Positions 23,346-34,533 of a stretch of DNA of 64,000 nt are shown one piece after another. Position numbers and translations under genes: made by a program. The stretch covers positions 3,756,520-3,820,519 of the forward strand of contig NC_049979.1 of the NCBI RefSeq assembly GCF_000003815.2, written 5' to 3'. Position 1 is the stretch's first letter; every line of letters begins with the position of its first letter. Source of the stretch: Branchiostoma floridae. Taxonomy: Eukaryota; Chordata; Leptocardii; Amphioxiformes; Branchiostomatidae. The notes beneath the pieces were generated by a model. That model saw nothing but the letters and a program-made list of their open reading frames with translations, did no database searches and was not told where the DNA came from.

Positions 23346-23360
23346 CCGGAAGTGACGTCG
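23346..23360 (+). promoter_or_regulatory. Overlapping ETS and CRE sites
   Basis: CCGGAAGTGACGTCG combines an ETS core with a CRE-like TGACGTC, a common TATA-less promoter signature. The SOCS transcript probably starts close by, with a 5' UTR exon ending before the acceptor at 23727-23728. Confidence 0.45.
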
Positions 23361-23776
23361 CCAATATTCTCCGGATTATCCGTGAGTGCGGTCACGAGAA
23401 GCAGAAGCAGCTGTGGGAGAATGAGGAACTGAAAACGGCCTCGTCACGTCTTTTCCAGCTGCTACGTTACGACACAGGGCAGGCAGGATCCTCGGGAACG
23501 TCGTCGGGTCCTCCCGAGGGGATCGTGCGCCGCCTTGCCGACCCCGGGACGCTGGGAGGCGGGGTCCGGCGGCTTGCTGCAGGGTGGCCGGAGAGTGGAC
23601 ATGGTGGGTGGCTCGGCGGAATGCACTTGAATTTTACCATTACAAATCCTGACCTTTTCTTCTCCCACTGTCGCGAGTCACTCCCCATTGTTGTTGAGCC
23701 TCACGCCCCTTCTGCTTTCCCCCCACAGTTCTCCGTGTTCAAGCGGAACCGACACAGGAATACTCGGAACCCGACC

Positions 23777-26700
23777 ATGGCCTCAGCCCCCAACTCTAAC
23801 CAGGAGGAACCACCACAGGGCGGCGGGCAGGCAGACCAACCCGCCCCGCAGCCAAGCGAACAGGCGCCCGATACCAGCAAACAGGACGATCCCAGCCCGA
23901 CAGCGGGCAAGGAGGACAAAAAAGAAGCCACCAAACAACCACCAAAGGACTTAGGTGCTCGTCCTAAAACAAATATGCCATTCCGGAGAAAAGGCGCGAA
24001 AGACAAGTCCAAGTCTAAGGAGAAAGACAAGGATAAGGAACGCAAAGGGTCCGACCCAGGCCCCAGTCCCGTAAAGAAGACGTTATCCATCAAGGACAAG
24101 TTCAGGAGAAAGTCTGACCAAGGAGGCGAGGTTCCTTGTGAGGAGGGACCGACCAGACCCAACAGAAATGGGTGCGTCTGTACAAGGTAACATAGAGATT
24201 ATCAAGCACGGTGGGAACATGCTTCCTGTATAAATGTACTTTCACTACTTTCAGTTTCACCAAATCCTGTCCAAACTGGAATAGTCTGGTGCTAGTATTC
24301 TTGTCTGTGCGATGTACTCTCGGAATGTGTTGTTGTTATGTTTATAACAACCATAACACGATAGCTGCAGCATTTTGTAACTTGGTGATCTATTTTTGTT
24401 CTGAAATCACGCTACCATATTGTCCTGGGCTTCCTTTAGAAATCGTTTAGGTTTCTGAGAGCATTACAAGTGCGTGGAATGTGGGGAACAATGTGGAAAC
24501 GGATCTCGTTTCTTCGTGGAATGTGGTGGCAACAAAAAATCTGGGAGCTGCATTATTCTCATAAAATAACTGGGGCAATTTCCTTGTCAGAAAGCAGGAA
24601 ATAGGGAAGAGTTCTCCAAGCAGATGTATGAAAGGATTAGGTTCAGTCTTACTCTTAGTTAGTATTTTAGTATTTGAAACATTTACTTTCTGTTTCTTCA
24701 CCTTTTTAAGCCTTTGTTACTTCTCAGCCCAATGCCACTAGAGATCGATATCATTTTGTGATTATTATCATTTGACCCCTGATACTCGTCCCAACTCGAC
24801 CTCCACGAAAAGCGGCCCGGATGGCCGATTGGAGCATTTTCGAGGATAAAGTAAAGGCAGAAAAAAAAGAGGGATAAATGATGGACCACAGAAAAGGCTG
24901 CAAAAGACTAACACAATGACAACCCCGGCAGGTTTATCTGTTTGGAGATTACAATTAGGTGCTCACAAAGGAGAGATTATTACGTGTGTGCCCCAGTTTC
25001 TTAGATGTCTTACATTACAACAGGCAATGTTGAATCAGTGCATTAGTAGTCTTTAGATGCTAGTCTTCAATTCCACTTCTCTACCAATCATAGCATACTG
25101 TACATACTGAGATGTTCCTAATTGCTTTATTTTCAAGACACCCAGAAAATCATAATGCCGCAAATGTGTATTGTAATTCTACTGTACTGCAGAATGCACT
25201 CTTTCAGCCGAGAACTTAAAACAGCATGAAAAAAATATCTGTCTCCCTCAAAAGAAAACCAATGCAAAAGTAAATGCATCTACAGTACACGCCAGTTGGT
25301 AAAATCTTGCAGCTGCCAATGTTAACCTCACAGGGGGATGTACAAGAGTACTTGGGGTTGGAGGTCTGAGCTAGTGGTGAAAATTGTTATTGTTCTCTGT
25401 TCAGTACATGTGTATTACAAATTTCAAGGATGGTAACTCACTAACTGAACAAAAGGGTCATGCTTCGACTGAGATCAAACAGAAAGAAGACAACATGAAC
25501 ACAACCTATGAATCAGTGGAAAGGTTTTGGCTCCCCAGCAGCTCGCTATGGTTTCTGATACAGCACACTGATATTGTGATTTTTTATCTCGTTTCCAGCA
25601 ACGTTCAGTATGATAACAAAAATCCCCTGAAAACATTTACTTCTGATGAAACAAAACAGCAGCACTTTCTATGTTCCTTCCTGTTATGCGCCCACAGAGA
25701 AGTTTCTAAACCCCAAGCTTGATAAGTAGAGACCACAAAGTTGATCCCTGCCAATACAAGGTGCCCATTTGTGGTTTCTGAACTGTTCCACAAAACCAAC
25801 CCGCCTAAGTGGAAATCCAGCACACTGGCGGATCCAGAAATTTGCTAAGGGGGGGGCGCGCACCATGACGCGGCCGAAGGCCGCGGCCGCGCAGCGCAAG
25901 CTGCGCGGGGGGAGAGCACGAGAGGGGGGTTCCCCCTCTCGTTGGGGGGGTATGGGGGGCCTCCCCCAGAAAAATTTTAAGAAATAGAGGCTCTCTGGTG
26001 CATTTTAGAGCCATCTCTGAGCAAATTTGAGAAGCAAACGAACACTAACTTTTTGTCATGTCTGTGGCTGTCTAGTTCACGTTAGGGACATTTTTTTACT
26101 ATTTTTATCAACTACCTAACAAACCTAACGAAGGCTAGTTCCTCCTTGTCAATATTCATAAATGACGCCACGCTACACAAACAATATCGCAAAATTATTT
26201 GTACCTGGCTGCCAATTTGCCTTTCACCGCGAAGCGGCTCGCGCTCCTATAAAATCGCATAGAAATCTCGTGGGATCTGAGCGGCTTGCCGGAGACGATT
26301 TTGAAAGTGTCTTACGCATTTGAAATTGCATATATTTCGGACTCTTTTTGCTTCTGCGGTGGCAATTGATGACGATTAATCGGGGGAAAATGACAACAAA
26401 AACTTCAGCACGGTCATTGCGGCGACTGATCAGAACTGGAGTGGGGAGGGGGGTGTCGGCGCACGACGCCGATTTTCCCAAGGCGGGGTCGACCGGTTGC
26501 GTCTCTCTGATGACGGACGATAGAAATCCCCAGTTTATCAAAAATAATTAAATTCCGCTGATTTTCTGGAGATCTTACAAAATTTTCACGCTCTTTCTAT
26601 ATCTTTGAGCGCCGATTTTGGCTTACAGCGACCCACCAGTTTCATGGGGAGAAATTAATGCGGTCGCGACCCGGGCCTTTACCGTAAGTTTACGTGACTC

Positions 26701-29700
26701 GAAAGACCCACTAGTAATTGCAAACTGCAAGTTTCTCTAAATAATTACCAGAAAATCTCCTTTCAAATAAGCGAATTAGTTTTATAACGTTGTCAATATT
26801 CCTAGCATAACTTCTGAAGACCCCTAGTAGCCTGGGTTTATCTTGCTAATTTTTTTTTTTGCCAGCTGAAGGGGGAGGCGCGCGCCTGGCGCGCCTCCCC
26901 CTGGATCCGCGCGTGCAACATGCGGAAGTGACGACAACTCCCAACTTCCCAGCCCCACCAGATTTCCCTGTCTAAAAGAGCTACTACTGTTTTGTGTAGT
27001 GTTAAATGTTGAGCGTACATGTACAGTGTATTTGCCTATCACCAGGAACGATAGCAGACTCGTGCTGTGTACATCATGTACTGATGTAGCCTCCACCAGG
27101 CCATCCTACGGATTGTAGAATTCTTGGTTAGGGTGAAAAATTGGCCAGGAGAGTCAATCACATGGGAATGGTAACATGTCTGCTGTAACTGCTCAGGCAA
27201 ATGTTACTCCATGGTGGCCAAACTGTAGTCTCTACCAGACTGACTACGCTGGCTATTATAGGGAGAATTATTTGCCAGGTGAGTTTTGCCACCAGAGGCC
27301 AGGAAATATGAGCCTAAGCGTGGACTGACTCCTTTGGTCAATTTCCCAACTTTTTTTGCCAAATTCTACAATCCCCGTAGGACAGGCCTACTACCAAACT
27401 ACCCTCAGGGTGGTGAATCATTCACTATAGCCAAGGGGGGTTAGGTTCTGGTTCTGGTAAAGACTACATGTAGGACATGTAAGTAAACAGGGTAGGACTT
27501 CCATGTGGTGGGAAGGGTCATGGGGTCACTAGGTCAGGTTTGTTGACATGATAATTTGCTGGGTCAGGGGTCCTGTGACAAAATGTGTGGCTGACAAAAT
27601 CCCTCACCCCTTTCAACATAGATGGGTCAAATTTCTTCTTCTGACAAACAATCGTCCAATACGCGACAATCCAATCTCGTTGGGAGGTCTCGCGAGACTG
27701 TAATCTGGCCGCGCGCGCGCGTGATTTGACAGTCGGACGGTAACAGCCTTCAGCAGCCCAGCGGCTAACAATGGCTTCTCCCAGCATCGACTCGATCGAG
27801 TCAACTTCAGAGATTCGTTGTGCTTTTATTTGGCAACATCCGCCGGTAAATCGGCATGCCATGAGCAGATAATATTGTTGTGAACCTATGGACTCGATAT
27901 CGTGCTGTAAATTTGCAAATTTCTGGTCATTTTGACAATTTTTGACGGGCGGTTTATGCTTGCTTGTCGTGAGAAAAACGTGCATATAGGCGCGTCGCCT
28001 TACTTGTAGTTACTCGGATAAGTTTGGCTCAAGCCGTAAAAATATCCCACAAAAGCGTACAAGTACCATCATTGGATCCTTGTAGATCCAAACTCGTAAG
28101 ACTTTCGGCGATTTTGACCGTAAATTAGTCGATGGCAACATATCGACTTTGGGAGTTTACGCGTACGTGAGTTGGGGAGGGGGGCGTGTTTCCTCGTATA
28201 TGCGTTCGTTTTGATCAAGGCGGAGTCACTTTTCCGACTATGATTTCAGTTTTCGCCAGATGAAACTCCACAAAAACGTGAACATATCGATGTAGGGTCC
28301 TTCTGGGTAGAAATCTAGCATGGTTTCAGCGGCTTTGTGGCCGACTTTTTTGGTTAACGTAATATGTAATGAGTGGGTGTGTCTGCAAATGTATAACGTT
28401 TGGCATTTGCTGTTCTTTTTCAGATCAACGAGTCGCGATCGAAATTCACATCATCAGGGAAATACTGCAAATCATATGGATGCAATAGCCGTCAGTCCAA
28501 GTGTGTCAATGAAGAGAAAGTGCCAACATGCATTATATTTTTCAAGATCCCCCCAAATGTACTTGATGATAACACGTTACTTAAGCACTGGGATTGTCTG
28601 GTAAAAAGACAGCTCGGAAGGGATAATTTCACCATGAACATGAAATTAGAAATGTGCGTTTTTATACTTTTTAACGGGAAATGTGTACATCTACTGCATG
28701 CTAAAATAGGCAGTCCAAAGAACAAAGGTAGACAGCAGTGCAGCACTCAAGACGTCACACAGGTACCACCACCAAGTGCAAGGGAATGTCTATTGCTGTA
28801 ACTTAAATTGGGCGGACTTCGTTGTCTACTTTGGCAGGGATAATTTATTCTGCGAACGAATTAAAGTAGACTCAGAATGGCAGAAGAAGAATATCCCAAA
28901 GCTTGACCACTTTCACAAAACAGCCATACTACCGGAGCTGTTCACTCAAAGAGCCAAAGGAGGTAAGAAACTCTATGGTATGTATGAAGAAAGACTTCGG
29001 AAGTTGTTGATGCAGAGTGTCCAGACCACTGCATCGGCAGAATAGAGTGGACTACTATGTATAGCACAGGGAAGTGGACACCTTACGGCTTACCTGTCTT
29101 AGGTCTGAGTAGGACGATGTCTCATTTGTTGCAAAAATTATGCCACACAAAAACAGTCAGAGATGTTGAAAGTTCACATTTTAATACAATGTACATTTCA
29201 ATGATTATGTGTATGAAACATTACCATTTCCCAAAAGTATTACTTATCGGATGCTTATTTTCGTCAATACTGTAAATGCTGTGAGAACTTGTCTATCATT
29301 TGGAAAAAACACTAATGATATATACATGTAATTATCATTTCTCAAAAGCACGAGTTGCAAAGCTCTACGAGATCGAGTAAGAACATATGTTAAGACATCT
29401 TTTATAAAACATAAAATACGGCTATTGCATCCATATGATTTGCAGTATTTCCCTGATGATGTGAATTTCGATCGCGACGCGTTGATCTGAAAAAGAACAG
29501 CAAATGCCAAACGTTATACATTTGCAGACACACCCACTCATCACGTATGAAGTTAACCAATAAAAAGTTGCCCACAAAGCCGCCGAAACCATGCTAGATT
29601 TCTACCCAGAAGGACCCTACATCGATATGTTCACGCTTTTGTGGAGTTTCATCCGGCGAAAACTGAAATCATAGACATAGTCGGAAAAGTGACCCCGTCT

Positions 29701-32700
29701 TGATCAAAACGAACACGGAAACACGCCCCCCTCCCCATCTCACGTACGCGTAAACTCCCAAAGGCCGATATGTTGCCATCGACTAATTTACGGTCAAAAT
29801 CGCCGAAAGTCTTACGAGTTTGGATCTACAAGGATCCAATGATGGTACTTGTAAGCTTTTGTGGGATATATTTACGGCTTGAGCCAAACTTATCCGAGTA
29901 ACTACAAGTAAGGCGACGCGCCTATATGCACGTTTTTCTCACGACAAGCAAGCATAAACCGCCCGTCAAAAATTGTGAAAAATGACCAGAAATTTGCAAA
30001 TTTACAGCACGATATCGAGTCCCTAGGTTCACAACAATATTATCTGCTCATGGCATGCCGATTTACCGGCGGATGTTGCCAAATAATAGCACAACGATCG
30101 AGTCGATGCTGGGAGAAGCCATTGTTAGCCGCTGGGCTGCTAAAGGCTGTTACCGTCCGACTGTCAAATCACGCGCGCGCGCGGCCAGATTACAGTCTCG
30201 CGAGACCTCCCAACGAGATTGGATTGTCGCGTATTATGTCCGTGAACAAATACTGGGGGCTGAAAGTAATATGTATATATTATTGATTATGCACTTTTTT
30301 CAACCCAAAGTTGGAGCAGTGCACCTAATTTTAATTGGGTACACCATGGTATCTAATAGCAATAGATAGATATTTTGGGTTTTGTTGACTTTATGTTGTG
30401 TCTTGAATTTTTTTTGTGCACCAACATTTTTATTCTAGGCATGTCACAGTAAGGAGCTTTTATCAGGAGGAGAGAGCAAGAATTTTTTTCCATTCAGCTA
30501 TGTTCGTAGCGGGCGACAAAATTTGATTAACACCCACGTGTCAAAAACCCGCATCTGCATACATTTCACCCACGCAAGCTTTTGTTTTCCCTTTGTTTTG
30601 TGGTCATTCATGGTGGGGCGGCCTGGGGATACAAACATTGTGTGTAGCGATCTGATTTTTGCGATTTTGTCGACGATGTTGAACAGAAGAGTAACTTCGG
30701 AATACATACAGCGGCGGCAATATTCTCTCTGACTGAGGGTGAAATTTCAAAGCCATACGGCGACCGGACAGCGCCGCCGCTCGGGTACGGGCTAAGCCTA
30801 AAGGCAAAATTGTCTGAGGCAAAGTCTACGAAAAAAACTGGTAATATTCCTACAATCAAGGATTAATTATGACTGTGAAAAACCTGACTCAATGATCACA
30901 GGAACCAAGTTTTTTTAAGTATGCAACAGATATATTTCATAAATCGATACAAATACAAAGTTCAAAATTATGCCTGGAGAACTCAAGACATTATATACGA
31001 AAACCCGATCGTAACGAAAACCATGAAAACTATGCTCTCCCGCCTTACCTTCACCTTATTCCAGGCCCGATGTATCCTCTAAAAACACGGGTGGTTCGAC
31101 AAAAATGAGCAAGGTTCGACCAACAGTGAACACGCCATTTTACCGAGCACATCATCAACAGTTACGAAAAAATATCAGCTAAATGAAGAAAAACGTCATA
31201 TTTTTTTAGTAGCCATCTGAAAATACATGTGAAAATTCATAATTCTATCGCAAGAAAACAGACCTCGATCCGCGAAAATAGGCCTAAACTGGCCCATGTT
31301 TGTTGTACGGCGAAGAGAAACATATCAAACTGTCCGCCATTGTGCGCTCTACCGCAAGATGACGTAGTCACATGCCTGCCGAGTTTTCCAAATAAGGGAA
31401 TCGTCGGAAACCTGACCCACTTCGCCTCTTGCCGATCGGGCTTCGGGCTGGCTCGAGGGCTATGACGTAATGGCGTGGCTCATTAGCATAGAAACCGGCG
31501 CTACGAACATCAGATCAGACGGGCGCCGCGCAGGGCAGTAAACAAAGCCGGCGCTGCGGGATTTAACGGGCCAAACAAAGCCGCACAGCGGGCGGGTAAC
31601 TTCATACTCTCTCCTCCTGATAAAAGCTCCTTGGTCACAGTCTGTTGCATTAAAAAATGAAATCTTATTTAGTGGGAGTGAGTACTAGTTTGGGAGCCTT
31701 AGAAAAAGACCAGTAGATTTGATGGCAGGCTAATGAACAAAATGGTCAAAACGATTTGTCAATTATGTGTATTCATGTGACATTTCAGGACTGCAGAATT
31801 GAGTGAAAAATTTCAAGACAAGCAGGCTTCCTGTAATCTAGCTAGATATATCTGATACATAATGGGGGACCAAGTGAGAGGAGTCCATTATGGGGCAGTT
31901 TCAATAACATTTGCTTTGTCTTTTCACACCCTGCCTCCAACATGGGGCCATAAAGAGAAGCCATAATTGAATAACAGAAGCCATCAATCACCCCAGGACG
32001 AGGTGGTGTGATAATGGCCCATGTTTTACATCACTAATCACAGGGGGTCCCAGGGAGTGCTATCTGCCTCACCTACATGACAATGGATTTCACACTGGCC
32101 CATTGTTCATGTGTTGTTATGTAAATGCCATGTCCCATGCTAACGAGGGTGTCATGGCTTCCTGACAGAGGGGCCCCCTGATGATTTTCCCACAGTTAAA
32201 CTTGAAGCTCATTTGGGCAACTTCACAACCATATATTTGTCAAAAGCCAACATTATCATGTTTAACCTCATTCAGGTGTCTAAGAAAATATGGAAACCTT
32301 TGTCATATATTGCTTATCTAGAATTGCTTTGCTGTGAATTATGCTTAGCTATTAGATCACATTCCCAAACTGGGCCCTGCCCTGTTGCCAGTGTTGGAAT
32401 GAAAAATAGGAATAGGATGTAAAACACAATATTAATGAAACACGCAAAACATCAAAATAGTTAGTCATATAGTCATAAGCACAGTTTGTGTATCTTTCTT
32501 GAAGTTGAAGTTGATGCAAAATTCTATTTTTCATGGCGTTTGTTTTCTGTGAAAGTCTATTTCATGGCATTCATTCCTCTCCGTGTCCCCCACAGATACG
32601 CCAGGACAGAGGACCACCCCCTGGGCGCTGGAGTCATTTTCATGGCGTTTGTTTACTGTGACAGTCTTTTTCATGGCGTTCATTCCTCTCAATGCCCCCC

Positions 32701-34533
32701 ACAGATACGCCAGGACGGAGGACCATCCCCTGGGCGCGGGAGTCATCTTCAGCAGCGCGGACCCGTCCTCGGAGGCCGCCCGGGAGGAGAGTAAGTACGA
32801 GGAACTCCCGGAGCTCCCGCCCAAGCCGACACAGAAGGAGCCGCCGAAAGACGAGCCAGCGGACGGGAACGCGTACGGGGAGCGGGACTCGTTTCCCGTG
32901 TACGACGAGGAGGAGATGATGCGGGAGGTAACTGAGACACCGTAGTCTTTGTTTGAAATTTGCATTTTCTGTGTCCAAGTCCCCACTATTCTCTGGCTGG
33001 TTACCCCCAAAACGGGGAAGTGTTCATGGCAGGGAACTACGAACAAAGAACATCTACACACAGTTTAGATGCAGATCTTCCAGATTCAAAAATAGCACAC
33101 TACCTTTTATTGTATCATTGTTAAACGACTCTTTATTAATAATGAAGTTTTTAACAAATGTTTTATCATTTTATGTATCATGCACCAATTCAGCCTTGTA
33201 TAGCTGCAATGATATGTACATGTATATGCGCACTTGTTTTGTTGCTAATAAACCAGTCATCCATTCATTCATTCAGGTCCGCAGGCGAGACATCGAGGAG
33301 GGGATCGACCCGCCCCCGGGGTACAACCCGCCCGACATCACCGACGGCATCTGGAAAACCATCGTCCACCACGACCACGATGAGGTCCGTTTGTTTTTCA
33401 AGTTATTTTATTCAATAAACACATAAAAACCATCCAGCAGAAACAAAATATACCAGTTTATTTATAGAAATATATCTGATTCAGCAGAAATGTAACTGCC
33501 TTCAGGCCTAACACACGAGTTTTGTACAGTAGGTACAAACTTGTGTAAAATCTGACTGTAACGTTTGATCCACTCAAACTTTGATGTACCCCCTTACTCT
33601 TTTTAGCAAGGGTGGTGTTCTTCACAAATGTCCCATCCAAGAGGACATCCTTAACGGAAGCTTGGTACACATTTTCACCTGAGATGAGGAGGGAAATAAA
33701 AATTTAGATGTTAAGTGGCCTTCCCAAAAAAACAGCAAAGGTCCTGCTAGGCATTTAAACCCAAAACCCTTAGATTCTAAGTCAACGACCCTAACCACAT
33801 GACTACCTCCCCACCTCAGGTGATCTCTGACTTCATCAACCGTAACCTGCAGAAGCTGACGGTGCCGTGGGAGCGGACCCAGGCGGTTCGCGCCGTGGTC
33901 GGCCAGTTCAAGCCGGCGCTGCACACCTACCAGAACCAGTTCGGGCGTTTCGAGGTGGCGCAGAAGCTCACGCCGCGCCGCATCCACACCCAGATCGACT
34001 ACATCCACTGCCTGGTCCCGGACATGGTGACCATCGTGAACCAGCCGTACTACTGGGGCGTCATGGACCGCTACGAGGCGGAGGACGTGCTCGAGGGCAA
34101 GCCGGAGGGCACGTTCCTCCTCAGAGACTCCGCCCAGGAGGACTTCCTGTTCTCGGTGAGCTTCCGGCGGTACGGTCGCACGCTCCACGCGCGCATCGAG
34201 CAGTGGAACCACCTCTTCAGCTTCGACGTGCACGACCCGGCGGTGTACGCCGCGCCCACCGTCTGCCAGCTGCTCGAGCACTACAAGAACCCCGACTGCT
34301 GCATGTTCTTCGAGCCCATGCTGACCACGCCCCTCCCGCGCCCCTTCACCTTCCCCCTGCAGGCCCTCTGCAGGTCCGTCATCTGCAAGTTCACCTCCTA
34401 CGACGGCATCAACAGCCTCCGGCTGCCGGGGTCGCTCAAGGACTACCTGAAGGTCTACCACTACAAGCAGCGCGTCCGCGTCCGCAGATTCGAGATGGAC
34501 AAGCAGCCTGCCATCAAGATAACCACAGTGTAG
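23777..34533 (+). CDS. SOCS5: SOCS4/5-type suppressor of cytokine signalling
   Basis: Four coding exons give a 484-residue protein: 23777-24186, 32705-32927, 33277-33384 and 33820-34533. Phases are 2, 0, 0 and all junctions are GT-AG. The start is in ACCATGG just after a 3' splice site; the same frame stays open upstream to 23300, so an earlier start is possible. The N-terminal half is disordered, Pro-, Lys- and Glu-rich. Exon 3 carries [16 protein letters not shown], a motif of vertebrate SOCS5. Exon 4 holds the SH2 domain ([24 protein letters not shown], phosphotyrosine-binding Arg in [10 protein letters not shown]) and a SOCS box with BC box ([11 protein letters not shown]) and Cul5-box region ([11 protein letters not shown]). 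SOCS4/5 bind tyrosine-phosphorylated receptors such as EGFR and recruit the elongin-cullin-5 ubiquitin ligase. This single gene looks pro-orthologous to both vertebrate genes. Intron 1 is 8.5 kb and full of transposons. Confidence 0.88.
25825..26915. mobile_element. DNA transposon-like element with GGATCCAG ends
   Basis: The left end CACTGGCGGATCCAG and the right end (reverse complement GCACGCGCGGATCCAG) face each other across about 1.09 kb. Both are followed by G-runs and GGCGCGC blocks. No transposase is visible and no clear target duplication was found. It lies in SOCS intron 1. Confidence 0.5.
27084..27393. mobile_element. Fold-back MITE
   Basis: The left arm GTAGCCTCCACCAGGCC followed by GATTGTAGAATTC is the inverse of the right arm AATTCTACAATCCCCGTAGG and beyond. 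The interior holds TACCAGACTGACTACGCTGG. A related copy is at 58930-59132. Confidence 0.6.
27658..30235. mobile_element. 2.6-kb transposon with 0.8-kb inverted arms and a THAP-like exon
   Basis: The left arm (27658-28492) and right arm (29418-30235) are long, highly similar inverted repeats around a 925-bp spacer. The arms end AATACGCGACAATCCAATC and include a (CG)n tract, a TCTCGCGAGA palindrome and, at the inner end, the start of a coding exon. The spacer encodes about 200 residues on the plus strand. Flanking target duplications are not clear: GTCC occurs close to both sides but not in register. Confidence 0.7.
28424..28801 (+). CDS. THAP-like zinc finger reading frame inside the inverted-arm element
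   Basis: After a TTCTTTTTCAG acceptor inside the left arm, the frame encodes [11 protein letters not shown], then IIFFKIPP and [10 protein letters not shown]. This is the order of a THAP DNA-binding domain (C-x3-C, F-x-K-I-P, central Trp). The second half of the C2CH ligand set is not intact: a Cys follows in LEMC but the expected Cys-x2-His is missing, so the domain may be degenerate or split by an intron. THAP domains occur in P-element and other transposases. A second frame at 28776-29045 ([18 protein letters not shown]) may be the next exon. Confidence 0.5.
   Translation: MNESRSKFTSSGKYCKSYGCNSRQSKCVNEEKVPTCIIFFKIPPNVLDDNTLLKHWDCLVKRQLGRDNFTMNMKLEMCVFILFNGKCVHLLHAKIGSPKNKGRQQCSTQDVTQVPPPSARECLLL
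30451..31633. mobile_element. hAT-like non-autonomous transposon
   Basis: Terminal inverted repeats of about 26 bp (AAGGAGCTTTTATCAGGAGG and its complement) bound 1,183 bp. A perfect 8-bp duplication GTCACAGT lies at 30443-30450 and 31634-31641. An 8-bp target duplication and an A-rich TIR start suit the hAT superfamily. No transposase is present. The inside is CpG-rich. Confidence 0.75.
31642..32527. other. Remainder of SOCS intron 1
   Basis: No coding or transposon signal recognised between the hAT-like element and the duplicated exon-2 segment. Confidence 0.4.
32528..32745 (+). repeat. Tandem duplication of the SOCS exon-2 acceptor and exon start (109-bp period)
   Basis: Unit 1 (32528-32636) and unit 2 (32637-32745) each contain TTTCATGGCGTTTGTTT, a pyrimidine tract, a CCCCCACAG acceptor and the first about 45 bases of exon 2 (ATACGCCAGGACRGAGGACC). 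Only unit 2 continues into the full exon. The period is not a multiple of three, so use of the upstream acceptor at 32595 would shift the frame. Confidence 0.9.

Noticed and set aside
23701-24162. 153-codon minus-strand frame
   Set aside because: Antisense of SOCS exon 1; Ser/Leu/Gly-rich and without splice context.
27518-27985. 155-codon minus-strand frame, similar to 29975-30286 on the plus strand
   Set aside because: The similarity is due to the inverted arms of one transposon. No protein family recognised; both lose the frame at the arm ends.
33622-34461. 279-codon minus-strand frame opposite SOCS exon 4
   Set aside because: It is the antisense shadow of a GC-rich coding exon. The plus strand encodes a clear SH2 domain and SOCS box, while the minus frame is a Val/Leu/Glu-rich artefact.
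23346-34533. Two separate SOCS-related genes (5' part and 3' part)
   Set aside because: The phase-2 donor at 24186 and the phase-2 acceptor at 32705 join to an intact AGA codon, so one gene with a large intron explains the data best.
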